DNA from: Acidovorax sp. NO-1
Lineage (GTDB): Bacteria; Pseudomonadota; Gammaproteobacteria; Burkholderiales; Burkholderiaceae_C
NCBI RefSeq assembly: GCF_000238595.1
Contig: NZ_AGTS01000019.1
Span: forward strand, 1 to 57,037
Length of the DNA stretch: 57,037 nucleotides
Direction of reading: 5' to 3'
Part shown: piece after piece, positions 1 to 8,099 of the stretch
Position numbering within the stretch: the stretch's first letter is position 1
Layout of the letters: each line of letters begins with the position of its first letter
Notes under the pieces: generated by a model
Told to the model about the DNA's origin: nothing
What the model saw: only the letters and a program-made list of their open reading frames with translations
Database searches by the model: none
Made by a program: the position numbers and the translations under genes

Positions 1-635
1 CCCTTGATGTCCTTGAACTTCTCGGGTTGGCGCTCCTTGATTTTGTCCAGGTTTTCGCTGTTGTTGGTGGCCACGTCCACCTGCTTGTTGGCCACGGCCA
101 GCGCATTGGTCTCGTGGTTGGCGCTGCGCACGATCTTGAAGTGGGTTTTCACGTCGACCTTGTTTTGCGCAAACGCGTAGTAGCCGGGCACCAGAAAGCC
201 CGAAGTGGAGTTGGGGTCGCCATTGCCAAAGCTGAGCGACTTGCCGTTCTTGAGCACGTCGTCGAGCGTGTTGTGAGGACTGTCCTTGTGCACGATGAGG
301 TGTGAGTAGTAGCCCTGGGTGCCGTCGGCATTGACCATCTGCGCGAAGACTTCGGCGTTGGCGCGGTCCACCGCCTCCATGGCCGATTTGTTGCCCAGCC
401 AGGCCACCTGAACCTTGTTGAAGCGCATGCCTTCAATGATGCCGGCGTAGTCCGGCGCAAAGAAGGCGCGGATCTTGAAGCCCGTCTGCTTGGCCATGTC
501 GTCCAGCAGTGGCTGCCAGTCGGCCTTGAGGTTCTGCGTGGCCTCGGTGGAGATGATGCCGAAGTTGATGTCCTGGGCGTGGGCGCCGGAAAGACCCAAA
601 CCCAGAGCGAGCGCGGAAAGCAGTTTTTTGAACAT
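1..635 (-). CDS. phnD: Phosphonate ABC transporter substrate-binding protein PhnD (3' end outside window)
   Basis: Periplasmic receptor that captures phosphonates for the PhnCDE importer. The visible 211 residues start with a clean Sec signal peptide (MFKKLLSALALGLGLSGAHA, cut after AHA). The mature protein begins QDINFGIISTEA, the usual start of PhnD-type type-2 periplasmic binding proteins. Family-like stretches follow: an AWLGNKSAMEAV pocket segment, a QGYYSHLIVHKDS segment and FGNGDPNSTSGFLVPGY, a phosphonate-anion binding loop rich in Ser/Thr. The gene lies 39 bases behind phnC on the same strand and is probably cotranscribed with it. The C-terminal third and the expected phnE permease lie beyond base 1. 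Start is the ATG at 635. Confidence 0.95.
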   Translation of the reverse strand, partial: MFKKLLSALALGLGLSGAHAQDINFGIISTEATQNLKADWQPLLDDMAKQTGFKIRAFFAPDYAGIIEGMRFNKVQVAWLGNKSAMEAVDRANAEVFAQMVNADGTQGYYSHLIVHKDSPHNTLDDVLKNGKSLSFGNGDPNSTSGFLVPGYYAFAQNKVDVKTHFKIVRSANHETNALAVANKQVDVATNNSENLDKIKERQPEKFKDIK

Positions 636-674
636 GGGGAAACTCCAGAGGGAAGACAAAGAATCACTGCCCGA

Positions 675-1535
675 TCAGGCAGCGCGAACCATGGCAGGTG
701 CCCACTGAGGGGTTGGTGCAGCAACCGGCGCAGCCACCGGATGCAAGGGCATGGCGTCCGCAAGGATTTCGTCGGCGTGCACGCCATACAGGCTTCGCAA
801 CAGTGCGGGCGTAAGGGCGGCCGAGGGGCCGTCGTACACCACCTGCCCGTGGTGCAACGCCACCACGCGCGGGCAGTATTTGATGGCCACATCCACCTGG
901 TGCAGCGACACGATGACGGTGCAGCGGTCTTCGCGGTTGATGCGCGCAAGAATGTCCATGACCTTGCGCGAGGACTCGGGGTCCAGCGACGCAATGGGCT
1001 CGTCGGCCAGCACCACCTTGGCGCCCTGCACCAGGGTGCGCGCAATCGCGGCGCGCTGCTGCTGCCCGCCCGACAGGGTGGACGCGCGCTGCGCATGGCA
1101 CTCGGCAATGCCCACGCGGTGAAGGGCCTCCAGCGCCAGGGCGCGCTCCTGCGGCTTGAACATGCGCAGCCAGCCGCGCCACGAGGGCGTGCGGTGCAGC
1201 AGGCCCACCAGCACGTTCATCAACACGGGCAGGCGGTCCACCAGGTTGAATTGCTGAAACACAAAGCCCACCTGCGAACGCACCTTGCGGATGTCGCTGT
1301 GGATGCGTCCGCCCTGCTGCACGCAGCGGCCATCCACCTCCACCAGCGACTCGCTGTTGCCATCGGCCACCACCAGGCCGGCCACATGGCGCAGCAGCGT
1401 GGATTTGCCCGAACCCGAGGCCCCGATCAGTGCCACCATTTCGCCCGACTGCACCGTCAGGTCGATGTCGCGCAGCGCGTGCTTGCCATTGGCAAAGTGC
1501 TTGTTCAGGCGCTGGATGCGCAGGGCAGTGGACAT
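675..1535 (-). CDS. phnC: Phosphonate ABC transporter ATP-binding protein PhnC
   Basis: Cytoplasmic ATPase subunit of the phosphonate importer, 286 residues. Walker [10 protein letters not shown] at about residues 38-46, Q-loop VFQQFNL, signature LSGGQQQR and Walker B VVLADEP are all present. The start ATG at 1535 is preceded by a good Shine-Dalgarno (CAGGAG, 7-8 bases upstream). The C-terminus carries an Ala/Pro-rich tail of about 25 residues beyond the usual PhnC length. The gene opens the phnCD(E) unit, which is separated from phnM by about 190 bases that hold a hairpin repeat, a candidate Pho box and a PhnF-like operator. It therefore probably has its own phosphate-responsive promoter. 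Confidence 0.95.
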   Translation of the reverse strand: MSTALRIQRLNKHFANGKHALRDIDLTVQSGEMVALIGASGSGKSTLLRHVAGLVVADGNSESLVEVDGRCVQQGGRIHSDIRKVRSQVGFVFQQFNLVDRLPVLMNVLVGLLHRTPSWRGWLRMFKPQERALALEALHRVGIAECHAQRASTLSGGQQQRAAIARTLVQGAKVVLADEPIASLDPESSRKVMDILARINREDRCTVIVSLHQVDVAIKYCPRVVALHHGQVVYDGPSAALTPALLRSLYGVHADEILADAMPLHPVAAPVAAPTPQWAPAMVRAA

Positions 1536-1554
1536 GGTGGATCTCCTGAAAAAT

Positions 1555-1566
1555 CTGTCTAGACAA
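1555..1566. promoter_or_regulatory. Candidate PhnF operator upstream of phnC
   Basis: CTGTCTAGACAA contains the perfect palindrome TGTCTAGACA. It closely matches TTGTATAGACAA in the phnG/phnF intergenic region (9 of 12 bases) and resembles the TGGTATAGACCA type of site described for mycobacterial PhnF. It lies about 20 bases before the phnC start codon, where a bound GntR-type repressor would block transcription. Confidence 0.6.
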
Positions 1567-1586
1567 CCGCAGTGTGCGGAGCTTGC

Positions 1587-1604
1587 GTGACAGTGGCTTG
1601 ACGG
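1587..1604 (-). promoter_or_regulatory. Candidate Pho box (PhoB site) of phnC promoter
   Basis: On the minus strand CCGTCAAGCCACTGTCAC reads as two 7-base half-sites (CCGTCAA and CTGTCAC) separated by 4 bases, against the PhoB consensus CTGTCAT-N4-CTGTCAT/C. A -10-like CACACT follows after 10 bases. That would place the transcription start next to the TGTCTAGACA operator. This is an inference from spacing and similarity. Confidence 0.5.
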
Positions 1605-1662
1605 TTTCGGGAAGTTTGGGTGTCAGCGCAAGTGAGCGGATGCAGCACCCTGCGCACTACAA

Positions 1663-1721
1663 ACTCAATAGCTAGTAGCGCTTGCTGTGAGAGCGTTGGA
1701 TGCCAATTTGGCTTATTTTTT
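1663..1721 (+). repeat. Comamonadaceae-type hairpin repeat, copy A
   Basis: Runs from ACTCAATAGCTAG through AGCGCTTGCTG..GAGCGTT to GCCAATTTGGCTTATTTTTT. The AATAGCT start, AGCGCTT arm, CCAATTTGG palindrome and T-rich end are shared with the other copies in this window. Its T-rich end abuts the phnM stop codon, so it may act as an mRNA 3'-end structure between phnM and phnC. Confidence 0.8.
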
Positions 1722-2876
1722 CTACAGCACGCGCTGGCCTTCGCGCCATACGCCGCGCACCACGGCCTGGCGGCTGCCATCCGGCAGCTCGGCCATGTGC
1801 ACCTGCACCAAGTCGGCGCGCAGGCCGGGCGACAGCTCACCGCGATCAGCCATGCCCGCCGCCTTGGCCGGACTGCGGGTGACGGTGGCCACGGCCTGTG
1901 GCAGGGGCAGGATGCCCTCCTGCACCAGCCGCATCACCGCGCTGAGCAGGCTGCCGGGCACGTAGTCGGACGAGAGGATGTCCAAGAGCCCGCGGCGCGC
2001 CAGATCAGCCGCCGCCACGTTGCCCGAGTGCGAACCGCCGCGCACCACGTTGGGCCCGCCCATCACGGTGAGCAGCCCGCGCTCGTGCGCGGCCTGGGCA
2101 GCGGCCAACGTGGTAGGGAACTCCGACATGGCCGCCCCCTCGGCATGGGCCTGCTCCACATGCGCCACAGTGGTGTCGTCGTGGCTGGCCAGCGAGATGC
2201 CATGCGTGCGGCAGTAGTCCACAAAGTACGCGCGGTGCGGCTCGGCGTATTGCGCCTGCAGCGTGGCCGCATGCGCCACCTGGCGCTCGAACTTATCGGC
2301 GCTCCAGCCCTTCTTGCCGGTGTAGTAGGTGCGCGCCTGCTCGATGTTCTCCCACTGGCGCTGGCCCGGGGTGTGGTCCATCAGCGAGATTAGCGACAGG
2401 CGCGGGTGGCCGTGGAAGGGCTCGAACAGGTCTATGGTGTTGGGTGCGGGCAGCTCGCAGCGCACATGCAGGTGATGGTCTGCGCGCAGCAGGTTGCGCT
2501 CGGTGCAGGTGTCGATGGTGTCGAGCACGCGGTTCCAGGCGCTGCCACGCAGACTGTCCACATCGGCCTCGCCCACGCCCAGCGCGTCCAGCACCGTCGT
2601 GATGCCTGCGGCCGCAATCTCTGCGTCGTGCGCCAGCAGTGCGGGCATCTCGGCCCATTGCACCTTGGGGCGCGGCATGAGGTGGCGCTCAAAATTGTCG
2701 GTGTGGATTTCCACCAGGCCCGGCAACAGGTAGTCACCCCCCAGGTCGATGCCTTGCAGGGCCGCGGTGGCCCCGCTGTCCAGCGACGCGATGCGCCCAG
2801 CATCCACATGCAGACTGCCCTGCACCACTTCGCCCGGCAGCACCATGCGGGCGTTCTTGAACACAATCCCGGTCAT
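1722..2876 (-). CDS. phnM: Alpha-D-ribose 1-methylphosphonate 5-triphosphate diphosphatase PhnM
   Basis: Removes pyrophosphate from ribose 1-(alkyl)phosphonate 5-triphosphate, giving the monophosphate substrate of PhnJ. 384 residues, the normal length. Amidohydrolase-superfamily hallmarks are visible: the PhnM-typical metal motif VEIHTDNFERH near residue 57, a LMDHTPGQRQ segment, the conserved SHDDTT and the C-terminal SSDYVPGSL. It overlaps phnL by 4 bases (ATGA), the last of a chain of coupled junctions from phnG. The stop codon lies at the edge of hairpin repeat copy A. Confidence 0.96.
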   Translation of the reverse strand: MTGIVFKNARMVLPGEVVQGSLHVDAGRIASLDSGATAALQGIDLGGDYLLPGLVEIHTDNFERHLMPRPKVQWAEMPALLAHDAEIAAAGITTVLDALGVGEADVDSLRGSAWNRVLDTIDTCTERNLLRADHHLHVRCELPAPNTIDLFEPFHGHPRLSLISLMDHTPGQRQWENIEQARTYYTGKKGWSADKFERQVAHAATLQAQYAEPHRAYFVDYCRTHGISLASHDDTTVAHVEQAHAEGAAMSEFPTTLAAAQAAHERGLLTVMGGPNVVRGGSHSGNVAAADLARRGLLDILSSDYVPGSLLSAVMRLVQEGILPLPQAVATVTRSPAKAAGMADRGELSPGLRADLVQVHMAELPDGSRQAVVRGVWREGQRVL

Positions 2877-3604
2877 GCCGATGCTCCCCGAAAATCGCCC
2901 ACGTTCACGCGGCGCGTGGCCACGGCGGCACCCACCTGCGCGTCGTGAAAAATGCCGACCAAGGCCGCCCCGCGCTCCACCGCCTCGCGGATCATCGCAA
3001 TCACCGTTTCGGTGTTGGCCGCATCGAGCGATGCGGTGGGCTCGTCGAGCAACAACAGCGGCTTGGGCTTGATCATGTTGCGGGCGATGTTGATGCGCTG
3101 CTGCTCACCGCCGGAGAAGGTGGCGGGCGGCAGGTGCCACAGCCGCTCGGGAATGCGCAGGCGGGTCAGCCACTGGCGGGCGGCCTCACGCGCTGCCTCG
3201 ATACCTGCAGGGTCGTCCCCCGCGTCTTCGGCCAGCGGCTCTGCCACCACGTCCAGCGCCGACACGCGCGGGATGACCCGCAGGAACTGGCTGACATAGC
3301 CCACGGTGTCGCGCCGCAGCTGCACCAGCGCACGCGGCGTGGCCTGCGTCACATCCACCACGGTGCCATCGGCCGAGCGCACCGTGATGCGGCCCGCATT
3401 GGCTCGGTAGTTGGCATAGATCATCTTGAGCAGCGTGCTCTTGCCCATGCCCGAGGGACCGTCAAGGACCACACACTCGCCCGGCTGCACGGCCAGGTCC
3501 ACCTGGGCGAGCACGGGTAGTTCGATGCCGTTCTGGTGGTGCAGGGTGAAGCGCTTGGCCACCCCTTGCATCTGAAGGATGGGCGCAATGGAAGGCTGGT
3601 TCAT
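2873..3604 (-). CDS. phnL: Carbon-phosphorus lyase complex ATPase-like subunit PhnL
   Basis: ABC-type nucleotide-binding protein of the C-P lyase pathway, needed with PhnGHI for the first step that links phosphonate to ATP ribose. 243 residues. Walker A GPSGMGKST (about residues 49-57), signature FSGGEQQR and Walker B LLLLDEPTA are intact. There is no membrane partner, consistent with a non-transport role. Four-base overlaps with both phnK and phnM indicate translational coupling. Confidence 0.95.
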   Translation of the reverse strand: MNQPSIAPILQMQGVAKRFTLHHQNGIELPVLAQVDLAVQPGECVVLDGPSGMGKSTLLKMIYANYRANAGRITVRSADGTVVDVTQATPRALVQLRRDTVGYVSQFLRVIPRVSALDVVAEPLAEDAGDDPAGIEAAREAARQWLTRLRIPERLWHLPPATFSGGEQQRINIARNMIKPKPLLLLDEPTASLDAANTETVIAMIREAVERGAALVGIFHDAQVGAAVATRRVNVGDFRGASA

Positions 3605-4389
3605 GGCTGCAGTACCGAAGAAACGAGGAGCTGGGTGTAGGGGTGTTGCGGGTCGTCGAGCACCTGGTCGGTCAGGCCCGCCTCCACCACGCGGCCGCGC
3701 TGCATGACCACCATGCGGTGCGCCAGCAGGCGCGCCACGGCCAGGTCGTGCGTGACCACAATGGCGGCCAGTTGCATCTGCCGCGTGAGCTGGCGCAGCA
3801 GGTCCAGCAGGCGCGCCTGCACCGACACATCAAGGCCCGAGGTGGGTTCGTCCATGAACACCAGACGTGGCTGCGTGACCAGGTTGCGCGCAATCTGCAG
3901 GCGCTGGCGCATGCCGCCTGAAAACGTGCGCGGTGCATCGTCGATGCGCGCGGCATCGATCTCCACGCGCTGCAGCCATTCCGTGGCCGTGGCGCGCAGG
4001 CGGCCGTAGTGGCGCTCGCCCAGGCCCATCAGGCGCTCGCCCACGTTGGCACCGGCGGACACATCCATGCGCAGGCCGTCCGCCGCGTTCTGGTGCACAA
4101 AGCCCCAGTCGGTGCGCGCCAGCAAGCGTTGCTGGGCTTCGGACATGGCATAGATGTCCTGCAGCTCGCCGCTGCGCTGGCGGAACTGCACCGTGCCTTC
4201 GTCCGGGGCGCTGCGCGCCGCAATGGCGTTGAGCAGCGTGGACTTGCCGGAGCCCGACTCGCCCACCACGGCCAGCACCTCGCCCGGCCACAGATCAAAG
4301 GACGCGCCTTGCAGCGCCACGCGGTCGCCATAGCGCTTGCTGACATTGCGCACGCTCAGCAGCGGCGCAGAAGGTTCGGGGTGATTCAT
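3601..4389 (-). CDS. phnK: Carbon-phosphorus lyase complex subunit PhnK
   Basis: ABC-family protein that in Escherichia coli binds the PhnGHIJ core and drives its conformational cycle. 262 residues with Walker A GESGSGKST at about residues 43-51, signature FSGGMRQRLQ and Walker B LVFMDEPTSGLD. The C-terminus (HPYTQLLVSS) resembles oligopeptide-transporter ATPases, as is usual for PhnK. It starts inside the last 4 bases of the phnO-like gene, which separates it from phnJ. Confidence 0.95.
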   Translation of the reverse strand: MNHPEPSAPLLSVRNVSKRYGDRVALQGASFDLWPGEVLAVVGESGSGKSTLLNAIAARSAPDEGTVQFRQRSGELQDIYAMSEAQQRLLARTDWGFVHQNAADGLRMDVSAGANVGERLMGLGERHYGRLRATATEWLQRVEIDAARIDDAPRTFSGGMRQRLQIARNLVTQPRLVFMDEPTSGLDVSVQARLLDLLRQLTRQMQLAAIVVTHDLAVARLLAHRMVVMQRGRVVEAGLTDQVLDDPQHPYTQLLVSSVLQP

Positions 4390-4847
4390 GTGAGGGTCTC
4401 GACAACAAAGCTCAGGCCATGCTGCGCAAAGCCCAGGGATTCATAGAAGGCATGCGCGCCCTTGCGGCGGGCGTTGGACGAGAGCGCGAGCTTGTAGCAG
4501 CCCGCGTCGCGCGCCTGCTGCATGGCGTGGGCCATCATCTGGCGGCCAATGCCTCGGCCCTGCTGGTCCTGTGCCACTACCACGTCTTCCACGATGGCCG
4601 AGGGCGTGCCCCGGTGCGCCAGGTTGTGCATGACGAGCAGCGCATAGGTGCCCACCACGGCGCCGTGCTGCGCGGGGTCGCAGGCCACCCACAGGCGGTA
4701 GCTGGGGTAGCGGGCGAACTGGGCCCACACGGCCTGGGCTTCTTCCAGGGTCAGCACGTCGGCCGGGCTGTCTTCAATGGCGGCATACAGCGCCAGCACG
4801 CTCTCCAGGTCGGCCTGCCCGGCTTCGCGGATGTGCACAGCGCTCAT
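4386..4847 (-). CDS. GNAT N-acetyltransferase, PhnO-like, within the phn operon
   Basis: 153-residue acetyl-CoA-dependent N-acetyltransferase. Acetyl-CoA P-loop motif QQGRGIGRQMM sits near residue 98. The C-terminal half (LALSSNARRKGAHAFYESLGF) has the shape of E. coli PhnO, an aminoalkylphosphonate N-acetyltransferase (LSTNVKRHDAHRFYLREGY). By analogy it may acetylate aminophosphonates to detoxify them or prepare them for C-P cleavage. ATGA overlaps on both sides (phnJ upstream, phnK downstream) show it is an integral operon member. I chose the ATG at 4847 because it overlaps the phnJ stop and because the N-terminus (MSAVHIREAGQADLE) fits the fold. Substrate is inferred from context. Confidence 0.85.
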   Translation of the reverse strand: MSAVHIREAGQADLESVLALYAAIEDSPADVLTLEEAQAVWAQFARYPSYRLWVACDPAQHGAVVGTYALLVMHNLAHRGTPSAIVEDVVVAQDQQGRGIGRQMMAHAMQQARDAGCYKLALSSNARRKGAHAFYESLGFAQHGLSFVVETLT

Positions 4848-5773
4848 GCGGCGCCGCCTTCCACCTGCGCAGATTCGGCCTGCTGCACCTGCTGTGCTTG
4901 GCGCTCCTGGCAGTAGTCCGAGTCCGAACACACGTGCATGCGCCCGCCCTGATCGTCCGTGATGACCTCGTCCAGAAAACTGTCCGTGGCGCCGCACAGC
5001 GCGCAGGCGGCGTCCCAGCGCTGCACCTCGAACGGGTGGTCCTCAAAACCCAGGCTCTCCACCGGTGTGTAGGGCGGCACGGCGTAGATGCGTTTTTCGC
5101 GGCCCGCACCAAACAGCTGCAGCGCGGGGTTCATGTGCATCTTGGGGTTGTCGAACTTGGGGATGGGCGACGGCGCCATCACGTACCGGCCATTGACCAG
5201 CACGGGGTAGTCGTAGGTGGTAGCGATGTGGCCGTAGCGCGCAATGTCCTCGTAGAGCTTGACATGCATGAGCCCGTACTCGGCCAGGCCGTGCAGGGTG
5301 CGCGTTTCGGTCTCGCGCGGCTCCAGGCGTTGCATGGGCTCGGGCACCGGCACCTGGTAGACGATGACCTGGCCCTCGGCCAGCGGTGTCTCGGGGATGC
5401 GGTGGCGCGTCTGGATCAGAGTGGCCTCGCGCGTGCGGGTGGTGGTGGCCACGGCGGTGGTGCGCTCGAAGAAGCGGCGGATGTTGACCGCGTTGACCGT
5501 GTCGTCCGATCCCTGGTCGATGACCTTGAGGCAGTCCTGCGGGCCGATGATGGACGCGGTGACCTGGATGCCGCCCGTGCCCCAGCCATAGGGCAGCGGC
5601 ATTTCGCGCGAGCCAAACGGCACCTGGTAGCCGGGGATGGCCACAGCCTTCAGGATGGCGCGGCGGATCATGCGCTTGGTGCGCTCGTCCAGGTAGGCAA
5701 AGTTGAAGTGGCCGTCCACCGGCGCTGCGTCGGCGGGCAAGCCCATCACGGCGGGTTCCATGGGGGCGTTCAT
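4844..5773 (-). CDS. phnJ: Carbon-phosphorus lyase PhnJ (radical SAM-type)
   Basis: Catalytic subunit that breaks the C-P bond of ribose 1-alkylphosphonate 5-phosphate, releasing alkane and ribosyl cyclic phosphate. 309 residues. The Fe-S cysteines typical of PhnJ, which lacks the standard CX3CX2C, are visible as CALC at residues 257/260 plus C282 and C288 (HVCSDSDYC). The substrate region GTGGIQVTASIIGPQD and the QGSDDTVNAVNIRRFFERT segment are strongly family-like. A short Gln/Ala-rich tail follows the cluster. Overlaps with phnI and the acetyltransferase gene are 4 bases each. Confidence 0.97.
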   Translation of the reverse strand: MNAPMEPAVMGLPADAAPVDGHFNFAYLDERTKRMIRRAILKAVAIPGYQVPFGSREMPLPYGWGTGGIQVTASIIGPQDCLKVIDQGSDDTVNAVNIRRFFERTTAVATTTRTREATLIQTRHRIPETPLAEGQVIVYQVPVPEPMQRLEPRETETRTLHGLAEYGLMHVKLYEDIARYGHIATTYDYPVLVNGRYVMAPSPIPKFDNPKMHMNPALQLFGAGREKRIYAVPPYTPVESLGFEDHPFEVQRWDAACALCGATDSFLDEVITDDQGGRMHVCSDSDYCQERQAQQVQQAESAQVEGGAA

Positions 5774-6882
5774 GCGGCGTCCTCCTCTGCGGGGGTTGTG
5801 GGGTGGGCGGCAGCGGCGCGCATCTTGCGCACCAGCTCCAGCTCGGACTGAAAGTCCACGTAGTGCGGCAGCTTCAGGTGCTGCACGAAGCCTGAGGCCT
5901 CCAGGCTGTCGCTGTGGCCCAGCACGAACTCCTGCATCTGCGCAGGGGACTCGACGGGCTCACCCAACTCGTCGGCGCGCAGGGCGCGGTCCACCAGACT
6001 CATGGCCATCGCCTTGCGCTCGCTGTGGCCAAAGGCCAGGCCGTAGCCGCGTGTGAACTGCGGTGGCTGGCTCTTGCTGCCGGCAAACTGGTTCACCATC
6101 TCGCACTCGGTGATCTCGATATCACCAATGTCGATGGCAAAGCCCAGTTCTTCGGGTTCGATCTCCACGGCCACCGTGCCCAGGCGCACCTCGCCTACAA
6201 ACGGGTGCGAGTGCGAATAGCCACGCTGGGTGGAATACGCCATGGCGAGCAGGAAGCCCTCGTCGCCCCGCGCCAGGTTTTGCAGTCGCGTGGCCCGGCT
6301 GGCGGGGAAACGCAGCGGCTCGCGAGTGAGATCGGTGGGCATGGGATCACCCGGCGGCACAGGGCGGGTCTCGATCAGCCCTTCATGGTTGAGCAGGTCC
6401 ACCACACGCGGTGTGTTGGGAGGCGTGAAGGCCGCCGCACTGCCTTGCGCAGCAGGTGCTGCAACTGCTTCGCCCTGCGCGAGCAAAGTGAAGTCGAGCA
6501 GCCGTTGCGTGTAGTCGTAGGTCGGGCCCAGCACCTGTCCGCCGGGCAGGTCCTTGAAGGTGGCAGAGATGCGCCGGTCCAGCGCCATGCGGCTGGTATC
6601 GAGCGGGCACGTGGTGCCCAGGCGCGGCAGCGTGGCGCGGTAGGCGCGCAGCAGGAAGATGGCTTCCACCAGATCGCCCGCCGCCTGCTTGATGGCAAGG
6701 GCCGCAAGCTCGGGGTCGTACACCGATCCCTCGGTCATGACGCGGTCCACCGCCAGCTTGAGCTGCTGGCGGATCTGCGCCACCGAGAGTTCAGGCTGTG
6801 CCGCATCGCCCCGGCGCTGGCGGGCCAGCAACTGGTAGCTGTTGAGAATGGCGGCTTCTCCGCCTTTGACGGCTACGTACAT
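5770..6882 (-). CDS. phnI: Carbon-phosphorus lyase core subunit PhnI
   Basis: 370-residue core subunit. With PhnG, PhnH and PhnL it exchanges the adenine of ATP for the phosphonate. It starts MYVAVKGGEAAILNSYQLL, the conserved PhnI N-terminus, at the ATG at 6882. That start has an AGGAG ribosome site 7-8 bases upstream and lies 2 bases after the phnH stop. An upstream in-frame extension is open but has no family resemblance, so I rejected it. The region LGFAIDIGDIEITECEMVN and the VQHLKLPHYVDFQSE tail are typical. The reading frame overlaps phnJ by 4 bases. Confidence 0.96.
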   Translation of the reverse strand: MYVAVKGGEAAILNSYQLLARQRRGDAAQPELSVAQIRQQLKLAVDRVMTEGSVYDPELAALAIKQAAGDLVEAIFLLRAYRATLPRLGTTCPLDTSRMALDRRISATFKDLPGGQVLGPTYDYTQRLLDFTLLAQGEAVAAPAAQGSAAAFTPPNTPRVVDLLNHEGLIETRPVPPGDPMPTDLTREPLRFPASRATRLQNLARGDEGFLLAMAYSTQRGYSHSHPFVGEVRLGTVAVEIEPEELGFAIDIGDIEITECEMVNQFAGSKSQPPQFTRGYGLAFGHSERKAMAMSLVDRALRADELGEPVESPAQMQEFVLGHSDSLEASGFVQHLKLPHYVDFQSELELVRKMRAAAAHPTTPAEEDAA

Positions 6883-6884
6883 GC

Positions 6885-7526
6885 TCAGGCCTCCTGAAGG
6901 GCAGTGGCACCGCGCGTTGCCCGCGTGGTGCGTGGCAGACCCACGATGTGGTCTGCAGTGGCCAGCAGCAGATCCACACCGCGTGGAAACACCCCATGGT
7001 TGGCCGCCCACTGGGCCTCGAAGTCGTCGGGCAAACCATCCACCTGCAAGGCCGCCACCTTCTGGATGCCGGGGCCACGCAAGTGCCACGCATCACTCGC
7101 GTCCACCGTGGTGGCGGCGGCACGCGATACATCGACCACGCAAGTCGCTGATTGGTCGGGGTAGATGTCGGTGCCCAGGGCCAGACGGTTCAGGGCAGGC
7201 AGCGCATCACCCTGCGCCACCCACACAAAACGAGCCTGCGCAGCGTCGGCCACCACAGTGCAGCCTGTGTGAAAGCGCAGCCAGGCACCGGCATCACGGG
7301 CTGCCAGCCTGGGCGAGAGCCACAGCGTGCAGTCGCTGTCGAGTAGCGCCAGCAGCACGGCAGCCGATGCGGCATGCCCCACGGCAGGAGCTTGCGCGTC
7401 GTGTTCTACCGCCACCGTGCGGCAGGGGTGCGACAGCGCCTGCAGCACCGCGCGGAACACCGCCTGGCTGCCAAAGGCTTCATTCGAAAATCCGGCACCC
7501 AGCGATGCCAAGGGGTTCGTGCTCAT
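6885..7526 (-). CDS. phnH: Carbon-phosphorus lyase core subunit PhnH
   Basis: 213-residue non-catalytic component of the PhnGHIJ complex. The segment FGSQAVFRAVLQALSHPCR near residues 18-36 is the PhnH hallmark. LLDSDCTLWL and the late GPGI motif, where PhnH proteins carry a conserved Gly-Pro-Gly-Ile, are also present. The ATG at 7524-7526 overlaps the phnG stop by 4 bases, which decides the start against a much longer open frame. It ends 2 bases before phnI. Confidence 0.94.
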   Translation of the reverse strand: MSTNPLASLGAGFSNEAFGSQAVFRAVLQALSHPCRTVAVEHDAQAPAVGHAASAAVLLALLDSDCTLWLSPRLAARDAGAWLRFHTGCTVVADAAQARFVWVAQGDALPALNRLALGTDIYPDQSATCVVDVSRAAATTVDASDAWHLRGPGIQKVAALQVDGLPDDFEAQWAANHGVFPRGVDLLLATADHIVGLPRTTRATRGATALQEA

Positions 7527-8035
7527 TCGGTGTCCTCGTCGTTGTCGGCACCGCTTTCGCGCGCCACGGTAAAGAAGTCCACCTTGGTGCTGGCAGCCCG
7601 CGCCTGGCGCTCGGCCTGCGTATTGCGCAGGTGGTTGCGGATGGGTTCGAGCAGTTGTGCGTCCAGCACCTGTTGCTGGGCAGGGTCTTGCAGCAGGGCA
7701 TCGGCCAAGGCCGCCAGCTGCACCTGACGGTGCGATCGGCCCAGCACGTAGGCCACGCCCACAGTGGCCTCGGCGGCGTCCGATGCGTCGGCCACGCGCA
7801 GCGCGCAGCGGGTGACGGTGACCTCGCCGAGGTTGAAGCGCTCGCCCGTGCCACCGGCGCGGCCCTGCACCATCATCAGGCCGGTCTCGGGCGCTCGCAG
7901 CCAGCGCGCGGGGCGCGTGGCATGCTCGTGCAACGCAGATTCGAGCAGCCCCAGCGGCGCCCGGGCCAGCAGCGCCATCCACTGCGCGCGGCCCAGGGGG
8001 CGGCCCGGCCCCGGGTTGTCAAAGGCTTGAAACAT
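7523..8035 (-). CDS. phnG: Carbon-phosphorus lyase core subunit PhnG
   Basis: First gene of the phnGHIJ(O)KLM operon. The 170-residue PhnG forms the core with PhnH, PhnI and PhnJ. Family segments include RAQWMALLARAPLGLLE near the N-terminus, GLMMVQGRAGGTGERFNLGEVTVTR and VGVAYVLGRS. The ATG at 8035 lies about 20 bases downstream of the TTGTATAGACAA operator. The leader is short and shared with the divergent phnF. Confidence 0.94.
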   Translation of the reverse strand: MFQAFDNPGPGRPLGRAQWMALLARAPLGLLESALHEHATRPARWLRAPETGLMMVQGRAGGTGERFNLGEVTVTRCALRVADASDAAEATVGVAYVLGRSHRQVQLAALADALLQDPAQQQVLDAQLLEPIRNHLRNTQAERQARAASTKVDFFTVARESGADNDEDTE

Positions 8036-8054
8036 GGAAGTGGTACCCTGAAAG

Positions 8055-8066
8055 TTGTATAGACAA
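8055..8066. promoter_or_regulatory. Candidate PhnF operator between phnG and phnF
   Basis: TTGTATAGACAA (arms TTGT/ACAA around ATAG) sits between the divergent phnG and phnF genes and closely matches the site before phnC. One PhnF dimer here could repress the catalytic operon and autoregulate phnF. Assignment rests on the match, its position and the known operator style of PhnF. Confidence 0.65.
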
Positions 8067-8099
8067 ATTGAACAACTGGCGCCAGCTTAAAGAGCGCGC

